Shown here piece after piece: positions 1 to 6,534 of a stretch of DNA of 9,449 bases (within the stretch, counting starts at the first letter, position 1; each line of letters begins with the position of its first letter). The stretch is taken from positions 1-9,449 of the forward strand of contig CALVVD010000031.1 of the NCBI GenBank assembly GCA_944363745.1. Direction: 5' to 3'. Position numbers and translations under genes: made by a program. This stretch comes from an uncultured Bacilli bacterium. GTDB lineage: Bacteria; Bacillota_I; Bacilli_A; RF39; UBA660. The notes beneath the pieces were generated by a model, which saw only the letters and a program-made list of their open reading frames with translations, did not search any database and was not told the origin of the DNA.

Positions 1-76
1 AAGTAGATATGATTAATTAATTTATCAGGGTAAAATAAATCGTCAATTCTGGGATAAATTAATTCGTCAATCTACA
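1..76. repeat. Spaced CGTCAAT repeats, possible IS21-like element end
   Basis: CGTCAAT occurs at 41-47 and again at 65-71, exactly 24 bases apart. Each copy is preceded by an AATAAAT or AATTAATT stretch, and a more diverged unit (AATTAATTTATCAGGG) lies just upstream at about 15-30. Read on the minus strand from base 76 inward, the block starts TGTAGATTGACGA and repeats TTGACGA. The outer ends at 3-23 and 56-75 also form an imperfect inverted repeat (GTAGAT/ATCTAC). IS21-family elements are known to start with TG and to carry several short tandem repeats at each end for transposase binding, so this may be such an end with the element lying to the left. No istA or istB coding sequence is visible, so the family is an inference. 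All three plus-strand frames are closed within the first 20 bases. Confidence 0.3.
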
Positions 77-105
77 AAAATGAGAAAAATAAATACTAGC
101 ACCCA

Positions 106-140
106 TTTACAATATGTTACCTGGGGGGGGGCAGTTTAAT
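106..140 (+). promoter_or_regulatory. Candidate promoter with a G tract in its spacer
   Basis: TTTACA at 106-111 matches the -35 consensus in 5 of 6 bases, and TTTAAT at 135-140 matches the -10 consensus in 5 of 6. The spacer is 23 bases, too long for efficient sigma-A recognition (about 17), and nine of those bases are the G run at 123-131. As drawn, this promoter would be weak or off, and loss of several G's would bring it towards a working spacing. No better promoter is seen upstream of the 232 gene. The boxes are read by eye in AT-rich DNA, where chance matches are common. Confidence 0.25.
123..131 (+). repeat. Homopolymeric G9 tract
   Basis: Nine consecutive G's lie 100 bases upstream of the surface-protein start codon. 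The next longest G run seen in the window is five (7266-7270, a ribosome site), so the tract is out of keeping with the AT-rich background. It is non-coding. Poly-G runs of this length are typical substrates for slipped-strand length change, and they are also prone to read and assembly error. Confidence 0.9.
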
Positions 141-172
141 AGTAATTTAGTTACTTTCTTTCATTATGACTT

Positions 173-204
173 AAAAGAATAGAGGATAATTCTATTCTTT
201 TTTT
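173..204 (+). terminator. Terminator-like hairpin in the leader of the surface-protein gene
   Basis: An 11-bp perfect stem (173-183 with 191-201), loop GGATAAT, ends in a run of seven T's (198-204). It has the form of an intrinsic terminator. The gene start at 232 is only 27 bases further on, which leaves no room for a promoter in between. The hairpin is therefore either the end of a transcript entering from the left, or an attenuator inside the leader of the surface-protein mRNA. Confidence 0.6.
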
Positions 205-231
205 GAGTGTAATAATGAAAGGAGTAAAATA

Positions 232-2067
232 ATGAAAAAGATATTATTAGAAACAAGTTTTAGTAAGATATATATGATAATAATGGTAATAATAACTCTA
301 TTAATATTAGGAGGGTACTTTTCTTATGCGATGTTTACAGTAACAAAAGAAAAAGAAAATGCTATAAGTATAGTGACAGGTAATTTAACTTATGAGTTAT
401 TAGTGGATGATGAAGAAACAAATGCTTTAACAGTATCTGCAAATAGTAGAAAAGATTTTATAGTAACTTTATCTAACCCTAATAATAGAGTAGGAAGATT
501 TAACTTTTATTATGAAGGAAGTTTACCTGAAGGAGTAGATATAGGGTATATAGAAAAAGAAGGAGTAAATACCCCACCATCTAGTACAGGGATAAATTTA
601 GAGAAAGTAGACACAACAGGAAGTAGTAATACATATGTAGTAAGAGTTGCCAATACTACAAATAGTAGTGTAACAATTAATTTAGGAGTAAGTGTAGGCT
701 TAGATTATAATGATTTAGAATTACCAGATAATGGACATTTATTAAGAAAGATAACATCAATAGGGATAGTAAAAGAAGTAATAGAAGATGATATCATGAA
801 TAGATTAAACTATGAAGATGAAGAACAGACCTTCGTTACAGGAAGTAATCCTAATAATTATATATGGTACTCTGGTAAATTATGGAGAGTAGTAAGTATA
901 GATACAAGTGACAATAGTGTTAAGTTAGTAACCCAGTGGAATATAAGTGCAGTTCCCTATGACAATGATAGTAGTGCTTTTGAAGAAAGTTATATGAAAT
1001 CTTGGTTAAATGATACAACAGTAGATGGATTTTTAGGTAATTTAAGAGAACCAGAGAAATTTATAAAGATGAATAGTAAGTGGAATGCAAGCCAGATGTC
1101 CGATACTAGTAAACCTCCTAGTGAAAATGAAGGTGGAACAATAGTAGAAGATGTTGTAGGACTTTTAAATATTTACGAATACAGTACGAGCTATAGAGGA
1201 ATAAATGCTAGTAAAGGATATTTAAATAATAAAAGTTCTTGGAAAAGTTTGACTCCTTATAATTCTAGTATGACCTTTGAGATTGATATTAATGGTGCTG
1301 TATCAAATAATGGTGTAACATATTCTATAGGTATACGTCCTTCAATAAATTTAAAATCAGAAATAAAGATAGTAGATGGAGATGGCAGTAGTGATAATCC
1401 ATATAGATTAGAAGGTGATAATGATGTTAATTTAGGAGGTGTAAAACTAAATACAAGATATAGTGGTGAATATATAAGTTTTGGAACAGGAGAAAATAGT
1501 CTATATAGAATAGTAAGTCATGAAACAGAAGGGTTAACAAAGATTACTAGTGCAGAACCATTAAAGGAAAATGGAACCTTTAAAACTATGACTTTTGGAG
1601 ATAGTGTCTATTATTCAAGTACAAATACAATAGGAAGTTTTCTAAATGGAGAATATCTAAATAGTGGTACTTATTTAACAAGTGAACAAGTTAATATGAT
1701 AGAAGATAATACTGTTTGGTACTTAGGAACAGTAGGACAAGGTAATAATTATATATTAGCAAAGTATAAAGATGTTAATATGAGTAATTTAACTACTAAT
1801 ATTACTACTGTAAAAGTTGGATTATTAAGATTAGGAGAATTAATGAGTTCACAATTTAGCAAAAATGCAAATAACATAGTATATTGGAATATTACACCAA
1901 CGGGTAGTGGTTTGTATATATGGAGTATTAGACAAAATAGTGGAGCCTTTGTTTTTCTTGCCTCAAATGCATATGGCATCAAACCAGCTTTTAATCTAAA
2001 ATCAAATGTGATAATAACAGGAGGAGATGGCACCCTACAAAACCCATTCACTCTAGCCCTTGAATAA
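232..2067 (+). CDS. Membrane-anchored surface protein with two C-type-lectin-like (DUF6273-like) modules
   Basis: This is a 611-residue protein with ATG preceded by AAAGGAG (218-224, 7-base gap). A hydrophobic segment at about 14-34 (core IIMVIITLLILGGYF) should act as an uncleaved signal anchor or signal peptide. Residues 35-160 resemble the beta-sandwich start of TasA/camelysin-like and related exported proteins (SYAMFT, then alternating polar strands). Two C-terminal modules follow, about 186-395 and 398-611. Each has a WYSGKLWRVV or ISFGTGENSLYRIV start, a middle W.LN or F.NGEYLN segment, and a closing GI(R/K)P..NLKS, then GDG..(D/Q)NP. This order matches the DUF6273 / FGE-sulfatase C-lectin-like pattern, which is family knowledge applied by eye. 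No LPXTG sorting signal is present, so anchoring would be N-terminal. Ligand and function are unknown. The unit ends at the terminator at 2098. Confidence 0.8.
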   Translation: MKKILLETSFSKIYMIIMVIITLLILGGYFSYAMFTVTKEKENAISIVTGNLTYELLVDDEETNALTVSANSRKDFIVTLSNPNNRVGRFNFYYEGSLPEGVDIGYIEKEGVNTPPSSTGINLEKVDTTGSSNTYVVRVANTTNSSVTINLGVSVGLDYNDLELPDNGHLLRKITSIGIVKEVIEDDIMNRLNYEDEEQTFVTGSNPNNYIWYSGKLWRVVSIDTSDNSVKLVTQWNISAVPYDNDSSAFEESYMKSWLNDTTVDGFLGNLREPEKFIKMNSKWNASQMSDTSKPPSENEGGTIVEDVVGLLNIYEYSTSYRGINASKGYLNNKSSWKSLTPYNSSMTFEIDINGAVSNNGVTYSIGIRPSINLKSEIKIVDGDGSSDNPYRLEGDNDVNLGGVKLNTRYSGEYISFGTGENSLYRIVSHETEGLTKITSAEPLKENGTFKTMTFGDSVYYSSTNTIGSFLNGEYLNSGTYLTSEQVNMIEDNTVWYLGTVGQGNNYILAKYKDVNMSNLTTNITTVKVGLLRLGELMSSQFSKNANNIVYWNITPTGSGLYIWSIRQNSGAFVFLASNAYGIKPAFNLKSNVIITGGDGTLQNPFTLALE

Positions 2068-2097
2068 AAAAATTATCTATTCTTATGCTAGAAAAAT

Positions 2098-2127
2098 AAA
2101 GTACTTTTATTGTAAAAGTACTTTTTT
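2098..2127 (+). terminator. Intrinsic terminator after the surface-protein gene
   Basis: A 12-bp perfect stem (2098-2109 with 2113-2124) has a 3-base TTG loop and six T's (2122-2127). It lies 30 bases after the TAA of the surface-protein gene. Its loop and 3' arm also contain the -35 box of the next promoter. Confidence 0.85.
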
Positions 2128-2138
2128 CTTGGTATAAT
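2110..2138 (+). promoter_or_regulatory. Extended -10 sigma-A promoter of the 2166-fmt-4341 operon
   Basis: The site has TTGTAA (2110-2115), a 17-base spacer and TATAAT (2133-2138). TGG immediately before the hexamer forms an extended -10 (TGnTATAAT). The start of transcription should be near 2145, giving a leader of about 20 bases. The -35 box lies inside the preceding terminator hairpin. Confidence 0.8.
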
Positions 2139-2148
2139 TTAAACTAGA

Positions 2149-2156
2149 AAGAAGGG
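2149..2156 (+). promoter_or_regulatory. Ribosome binding site that selects the ATG at 2166
   Basis: AAGAAGGG ends 9 bases before ATG 2166. An in-frame TTG at 2157 directly abuts the site with no spacing, so it cannot be used efficiently. The protein therefore starts at MNFKTLL. Confidence 0.75.
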
Positions 2157-2165
2157 TTGATAGTT

Positions 2166-3404
2166 ATGAACTTTAAAACACTATTAAAAAATGAACATTT
2201 ACTATCAATCCTTCATAATGTCTTAATGAATGAAACTACTAAAAATAAAGTATCTAATGCCTCTATTAATGGAGAAAGTTATAGTTATAATAGATATTCT
2301 CTATTAATAACAATGGATATAGTAATTAAATATAAAATTATAATTAATGATGATATTTATAATAATTATTTCTTAAATAAACTAGATACTATTACTAATA
2401 ATTATAATAATCACGAAGACTTAATCATTAAAGGTAACTCTTTACTAATTGATTTAGTCTCTAATAAATTAAATGTAACTACTACTAAAGCTGAAAATAA
2501 AAAAGAGATACTTAAATATATCTATGATAAATACATAGTTAATGGTTACTGCTTCCATAGTTTTCCTTCTATCTTTAAAGAAAAAACAGAAGAAGTAGGA
2601 TTAACCCAGGATATAGATATTAAAGAGTTAAATGATTTAAAGAAAATAGACTATATTTTTTCTAATCATAACTATAAAAATATTATATCAAGAGACTTAA
2701 AAGAGAAAAGTAGAGCGATATATATAACAGATTCCCCTGCTATGGCTTATTACTATGCTTTTAGAAGCCCTGAATATATGGCTGAGATTACTTCTCTTAG
2801 TAAATATTATAATTACCTTAAAGACTATAATAAAGACGCTTTTTATCTTAAAGACTATCATAAATGTAAAAGTAATTTAGCATCTCTTTGTTCTCATGTT
2901 AATATGACTACTAAAGAAGAAGCAACTATTCTTAAAACCTTTGATAAAAGATGGAAAGCTCTTAATTTATCTGAGTCCCTTCCTTGTATTGCCTTTATTA
3001 AAAGAAGTGATTTAGCAAAGGATTATTTATCTAATATCGATGATATTATTAATAGTGTCGATACTATAGATTTAAATATCTTAGTATCTAAAATTACTGA
3101 TAGTAAGTATCCAATTATAAAAAGATATAGTAATATTAATTCTTTAGATTTAACTGTTATTACTATGCCTAGTTATAGAGAAATAAGGAATAATAAATTT
3201 ATAATTAAAGATAAACCTAAAACAGTAGTAGCACCTATTACTAGAGAAGCTTATCAAGAAGAAAAAGTCAAAAAAGAAGGATTCAACTTTAATTATAAAA
3301 ATGCTTTTAGTTATGGAAATGCCAATGTAGTTGCCTTAACAGGACTTCTCTTAATAACATTAGGTATGACTTTAACTATAATTATAAATGTATTAGGAGG
3401 TTAA
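2166..3404 (+). CDS. Unknown tail-anchored protein, ADP-ribosyltransferase-like motif pattern
   Basis: This is a 412-residue protein that I do not recognise as a named family. A hydrophobic helix at about 388-410 (VVALTGLLLITLGMTL), followed by only two residues, makes it look tail-anchored with the bulk in the cytoplasm. Residues 1-120 are helical and Asn/Lys-rich. From 128, GYCFHSFPSIFKEK...GL is followed by AIYITDSPAMAYYYAF (184-199) and, much later, PSYREIRNNKFIIKD (335-349). The order H131, then Y186 with a downstream A..YA helix, then a strand with a nearby acidic residue (E339), resembles the H-Y-E arrangement of PARP/KptA-type ADP-ribosyltransferases. This is a motif-level inference only, and the third position is unclear because a Lys stands where NEF usually reads. 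It is the first gene of the operon and ends 1 base before fmt, suggesting coupled translation. Confidence 0.6.
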   Translation: MNFKTLLKNEHLLSILHNVLMNETTKNKVSNASINGESYSYNRYSLLITMDIVIKYKIIINDDIYNNYFLNKLDTITNNYNNHEDLIIKGNSLLIDLVSNKLNVTTTKAENKKEILKYIYDKYIVNGYCFHSFPSIFKEKTEEVGLTQDIDIKELNDLKKIDYIFSNHNYKNIISRDLKEKSRAIYITDSPAMAYYYAFRSPEYMAEITSLSKYYNYLKDYNKDAFYLKDYHKCKSNLASLCSHVNMTTKEEATILKTFDKRWKALNLSESLPCIAFIKRSDLAKDYLSNIDDIINSVDTIDLNILVSKITDSKYPIIKRYSNINSLDLTVITMPSYREIRNNKFIIKDKPKTVVAPITREAYQEEKVKKEGFNFNYKNAFSYGNANVVALTGLLLITLGMTLTIIINVLGG

Positions 3405-3405
3405 C

Positions 3406-4344
3406 ATGAAAGATATTAAAATTGTATTTATGGGTACACCTGACTTTGCAGTACCAATTTTTAAAGCACTTGCCGAAAATTATAACGTCGTTGCCGTTGT
3501 TACTCAACCAGATAAAAAAGTTGGCAGAAAACAGATATTAACACCTTCTCCAATTAAGAAAGCTAGTGCCTTATATAACATTCCAGTATTGCAACCAGTA
3601 AAGATAAGAGATGAATATGATAGTGTCTTAAAATATGAACCAGATATGATAGTAACATGTGCTTATGGGCAAATACTACCTAAAGAGTTACTTAACTATC
3701 CTAAATATAAATGTATTAATGTTCATGCTTCACTACTACCTAAACTAAGAGGAGGCGCTCCTATTCATCATGCTATTATGGATGGCTATGATAAGACTGG
3801 TATAACCATTATGTATATGGATGTTAAGATGGATGCCGGTGATATTATTAGTCAGGATGAGACTACTATCACTAAAGATGATACTCTAGCATCTCTACAT
3901 GATAGATTAAGTGAAATGGGAAAAAACTTATTATTAGAAACTCTACCTAATATAATTAGTGGTAATATTAATCCTATTAAACAAGATGAAAATGCCGTTA
4001 CTTATGGCTATAACATTACTAAAGAAGATGAGAAAATTGATTTTACTAAGACTAATATAGAAGTAGATAATAAAGTTAGAGCCTTAAATCCTACCCCTGG
4101 CGCTTATACAACTATAAATGGTAAAAGAATGAAAGTATATGATGTTATAGTAAGTGATAGATACTATGCTAAGAAAGAACCAGGAACTATTGTTGGCTTT
4201 GACAAAAATGGTATTAGAGTTGTAACAGGTGATAAAGAAATAATATTAACTGATATCGCTATTGAAGGTAAAAAAAGATGTTTAGTAAAAGATTATTTAA
4301 ATGGTGTAGATAAAGAAGAATTATTAGGAGTAGTATTAAAGTGA
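3406..4344 (+). CDS. fmt: Methionyl-tRNA formyltransferase
   Basis: This cytoplasmic enzyme transfers a formyl group from 10-formyl-tetrahydrofolate to Met-tRNA(fMet), making the initiator tRNA for bacterial translation. The 312-residue length is normal for the family. The N-terminal Rossmann-like domain begins IVFMGTPDFAVP (6-17). The catalytic triad of the formyltransferase family is visible as N105 and H107 in CINVHASLLPKLRGGAPI and D146 in MDAGD. The C-terminal tRNA-binding domain (about 205-312) carries VRALNPTPGAYT. AGGAGG (3395-3400) lies 5 bases before ATG, inside the end of the preceding gene. The stop TGA overlaps the GTG of the next gene. The usual neighbour def (peptide deformylase) is not next to it here. 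The TGA stop supports the standard genetic code. Confidence 0.97.
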   Translation: MKDIKIVFMGTPDFAVPIFKALAENYNVVAVVTQPDKKVGRKQILTPSPIKKASALYNIPVLQPVKIRDEYDSVLKYEPDMIVTCAYGQILPKELLNYPKYKCINVHASLLPKLRGGAPIHHAIMDGYDKTGITIMYMDVKMDAGDIISQDETTITKDDTLASLHDRLSEMGKNLLLETLPNIISGNINPIKQDENAVTYGYNITKEDEKIDFTKTNIEVDNKVRALNPTPGAYTTINGKRMKVYDVIVSDRYYAKKEPGTIVGFDKNGIRVVTGDKEIILTDIAIEGKKRCLVKDYLNGVDKEELLGVVLK

Positions 4345-5075
4345 AAGAAGAAAAGAAAGAAAATAAATATATAAAATTCTTTAAAGAATTATCTAAAAAT
4401 AAAAGAGGAAGAGCCTTACTTTTCTTTCTTTTCTATATCATATTTTTTGTTATTCTAATAAGTATGATAAGAGGAAGTTATAATGAAACACCTAATTTTG
4501 ATAATAATAACTCCAATATCAATGCTATTTATAAACTAGATGGAATAGAAAATGGTAATTATCATTTTACAAGAGAAGAAAATATTAATGGAGAAATAAC
4601 TAATTTTACTGGAGATAAAGCTGATAATAGAATAGAAGGAGTAATGACAACTAATAATTTATTTTATAATTACTTTATCTATGATAATATTAATCTAATT
4701 AAACTAACCGATAAATATGAAGTAACAACAGATTTATATCATTTTAATAATATTACTGATGATAACATGATTGAAAATGTTATAAAAAAATCAACTCTTA
4801 TTTCTAAAACAGAGTATGAAACAGGTAATACTTCTTATAATTATGAGATAACTACTAACACTCTAGATAATATTATTAATAATACTAATATAGATTTAGA
4901 TATGCCTGTTAATAGTATTTCCTTAGAAACTAATGAAGATGATGAAGTAATTAAAATAACCTATGATTTATCAAGTTATGCTACTTATATTAACAATATA
5001 CCTACTACAACAACTATTACTATTAATTATTCTAATTTTGACAGAATAGAAAATATAGAAATACCAGAAAATTAA
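4341..5075 (+). CDS. Single-pass membrane protein of unknown function
   Basis: This 244-residue protein starts at GTG, overlapping the fmt stop codon (GTGA). AGGAG at 4326-4330 is a suitable ribosome site 10 bases upstream. A Lys/Glu-rich cytoplasmic tail (1-24) is followed by one strongly hydrophobic segment at about 25-43 (ALLFFLFYIIFFVILISMI). The remaining 200 residues would face outside; they are rich in Asn, Thr and Tyr and predicted to be mostly beta strand. The strand-rich ectodomain (YHFTREENINGE near the start, a late EVIKITYDLSSYATYI) could be a LolA/LppX-like sheet as in many Gram-positive lipoproteins, but there is no lipobox and I would not assign it. It is the last gene of the fmt operon, followed by a terminator. 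Confidence 0.8.
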   Translation: MKEEKKENKYIKFFKELSKNKRGRALLFFLFYIIFFVILISMIRGSYNETPNFDNNNSNINAIYKLDGIENGNYHFTREENINGEITNFTGDKADNRIEGVMTTNNLFYNYFIYDNINLIKLTDKYEVTTDLYHFNNITDDNMIENVIKKSTLISKTEYETGNTSYNYEITTNTLDNIINNTNIDLDMPVNSISLETNEDDEVIKITYDLSSYATYINNIPTTTTITINYSNFDRIENIEIPEN

Positions 5076-5083
5076 TTATTAAT

Positions 5084-5113
5084 AAGAAAGTGATATTTAA
5101 TCATTTTCTTTTT
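5084..5113 (+). terminator. Intrinsic terminator of the fmt operon
   Basis: An 11-bp stem (5084-5094 with 5100-5110, one G-U pair) has loop ATTTA and a T run to 5113, with a further T5 at 5116-5120. It lies 8 bases past the TAA of the membrane-protein gene and separates this operon from ffh. Confidence 0.8.
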
Positions 5114-5139
5114 ACTTTTTAGTATATATCAGTTATAAT
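5111..5139 (+). promoter_or_regulatory. Sigma-A promoter of ffh
   Basis: TTTACT (5111-5116), a 17-base spacer and a perfect TATAAT (5134-5139) form the site. Transcription would start near 5146. As with the 2110 promoter, the -35 box abuts the T tail of the preceding terminator. Confidence 0.75.
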
Positions 5140-5163
5140 ATTTAAAGAAAAGGAAGTGTCAAG

Positions 5164-6471
5164 ATGTTTGAAAGCTTAGGAGATAGATTACAAAATGCTC
5201 TACATAAGATAAAAGGTTATGGTAAAATAACTGAAGATAATATCGGCGATATGATGAAAGAAATAAGACTAGCATTACTTGAAGCCGATGTTAATTATAA
5301 AGTAGTTAAAGAATTTGTTAATAATGTTAAAGAAAAGGCATTAGGAGAAGAAGTTAGAACTAGTATTAAGCCAGGAGATTTATTTGTTAAGATAGTTAAA
5401 GATGAACTAACTGAATTATTAGGAGGAGATGCTGCACCACTTAATACAACAGGAAATCCTGCTATACTTATGTTAGTAGGACTTCAAGGTAGTGGTAAAA
5501 CTACAACTATCGGAAAACTTGCCAATTACCTTCGTAAGAAAAAAGGTAAGAAGCCTCTAATGGTCGCTTGTGATGTTTATCGTCCTGCTGCTATAGATCA
5601 ATTAAAACAACTAGGAAAAGAACTAAATATTGAAGTCTATAGTGAAGGTAAAACTAATCCTGTAGAAATAAGTAAGAATGCTATTAACTATGCTAAAGAA
5701 AATGGTTATGACTATGTTCTAATCGATACTGCAGGACGTCTTCAAATAGATGAAGAATTAATGAATGAATTAGAAAATATTACTGAAGCAGTATCACCAC
5801 AGGAAACACTTCTTGTAATAGATGCCATGATAGGTCAAGATGCTATTAATGTTATAACAGGTTTTAATGATAAATTAAAACTTACAGGAGTAATATTAAC
5901 TAAATTAGACGGTGATACTAAAGGTGGAGTTGCCCTATCCGTAAGACACTTAACTAATGTACCTATTAAGTTCATTGGTACAAGTGAAAAACTAGATGGG
6001 CTTGACTATTTCGATCCAGAACGTATGGCTGGACGTATATTAGGTATGGGAGATATTATCTCTTTAGTTGAACAAGCAGAAGCTGCTATTGATGAAAAAG
6101 AAGCTGAAAAAACTGCTAAAAGAATGCAACAAGGTAAGTTTGATCTTGAAGACTTTTTAAGTACATTAAAACAAATAAAGAAACTAGGACCACTTGAAAA
6201 CATCTTAAAATTAATACCAGGTGCTAAAAAGATGGGACTTACAAATGTAAATATTCCCCCTAAACAAATGGCTCATATTGAAGCGATAATTCTTTCTATG
6301 ACTAAAGAAGAAAGAAGAAATCCTTCTATTATTAAAGCATCACGTAAAACCAGAATTGCTAAAGGTTGTGGATTATCAGTATCAGAAGTAAACAAATTAT
6401 TAACCCAGTTTGAAAGTATGAAAAAAATGATGAAACAAATGAAAAATGGTAACTTTAAAATGCCATTTTAG
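5164..6471 (+). CDS. ffh: Signal recognition particle GTPase Ffh (SRP54)
   Basis: This protein subunit of the signal recognition particle binds SRP RNA and hydrophobic signal sequences on ribosomes and delivers them to FtsY at the membrane by GTP hydrolysis. At 435 residues it is slightly shorter than the usual 445-455. The N domain covers about 1-95 with the ALLEADVN motif (37-44). In the G domain are GLQGSGKT (106-113, P-loop), DVYRPAA (137-143), DTAGR (188-192), TKLDGD (246-251) and GTSEKLDGL (272-280). The M domain (about 300-435) has the RNA-binding RIAKGCGLSVSEVN helix-turn-helix, with Cys where GSG is usual, and a Met-rich tail (MKKMMKQMK). ATG 5164 follows AAGGAAG by 7 bases. It is transcribed alone; ylxM and rpsP, frequent neighbours in Bacillota, are absent. 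No SRP RNA gene is seen in the window. Confidence 0.98.
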   Translation: MFESLGDRLQNALHKIKGYGKITEDNIGDMMKEIRLALLEADVNYKVVKEFVNNVKEKALGEEVRTSIKPGDLFVKIVKDELTELLGGDAAPLNTTGNPAILMLVGLQGSGKTTTIGKLANYLRKKKGKKPLMVACDVYRPAAIDQLKQLGKELNIEVYSEGKTNPVEISKNAINYAKENGYDYVLIDTAGRLQIDEELMNELENITEAVSPQETLLVIDAMIGQDAINVITGFNDKLKLTGVILTKLDGDTKGGVALSVRHLTNVPIKFIGTSEKLDGLDYFDPERMAGRILGMGDIISLVEQAEAAIDEKEAEKTAKRMQQGKFDLEDFLSTLKQIKKLGPLENILKLIPGAKKMGLTNVNIPPKQMAHIEAIILSMTKEERRNPSIIKASRKTRIAKGCGLSVSEVNKLLTQFESMKKMMKQMKNGNFKMPF

Positions 6472-6489
6472 GCAAATAATTTATACACT
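6464..6489 (+). promoter_or_regulatory. Weak candidate sporulation-type (sigma-E-like) promoter for the CotD-like gene
   Basis: CATTTT at 6464-6469 and TATACACT at 6482-6489 resemble the Bacillus sigma-E boxes (CATATT and CATACAMT), with 5/6 and 7/8 matches. The 12-base spacer is about two bases short. A start from here would fall near 6496, inside the left arm of the start-site hairpin. No good sigma-A promoter is seen in this gap. Treat this as a lead only. Confidence 0.2.
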
Positions 6490-6534
6490 TTTTCCTAGTA
6501 AGAATATCTTAATACTAGAGGAGGAAAGTGTATG
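6482..6534 (+). promoter_or_regulatory. Hairpin enclosing the ribosome site and start codon of the CotD-like gene
   Basis: TACACTTT (6484-6491) pairs perfectly with AAAGTGTA (6525-6532). Pairing can extend outward so that the AUG itself (6532-6534) faces UAU (6482-6484). An inner stem CTAGTA (6495-6500) pairs with TACTAG (6513-6518). The Shine-Dalgarno AGGAGG (6519-6524) sits between the two stems, facing UUCC-type bases that can partly pair with it. There is no T tail, so this is not a terminator of ffh. In RNA that starts upstream it should hide the start of translation. Confidence 0.55.

Noticed and set aside
1749..2051. 100-codon open frame on the minus strand
   Set aside because: It lies fully within the surface-protein gene, has no ribosome site, and its sequence shows no domain; it is an antisense shadow.
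232..2067. Diversity-generating retroelement target
   Set aside because: The C-lectin-like fold suggested it, but no reverse transcriptase, template repeat or adenine-biased variable repeat is visible in the window.
4341..4344. Mycoplasma-type genetic code (TGA as Trp)
   Set aside because: Trp is encoded by TGG throughout, and the fmt TGA coincides with the normal protein end and with a coupled GTG start.
5076..5163. SRP RNA or another structured RNA beside ffh
   Set aside because: The gap is accounted for by a terminator and a promoter, and no SRP Alu or domain IV GGAA-type loop is seen.
6006..6203. 65-codon minus-strand frame inside ffh
   Set aside because: It is a shadow of a highly conserved gene, with no ribosome site.
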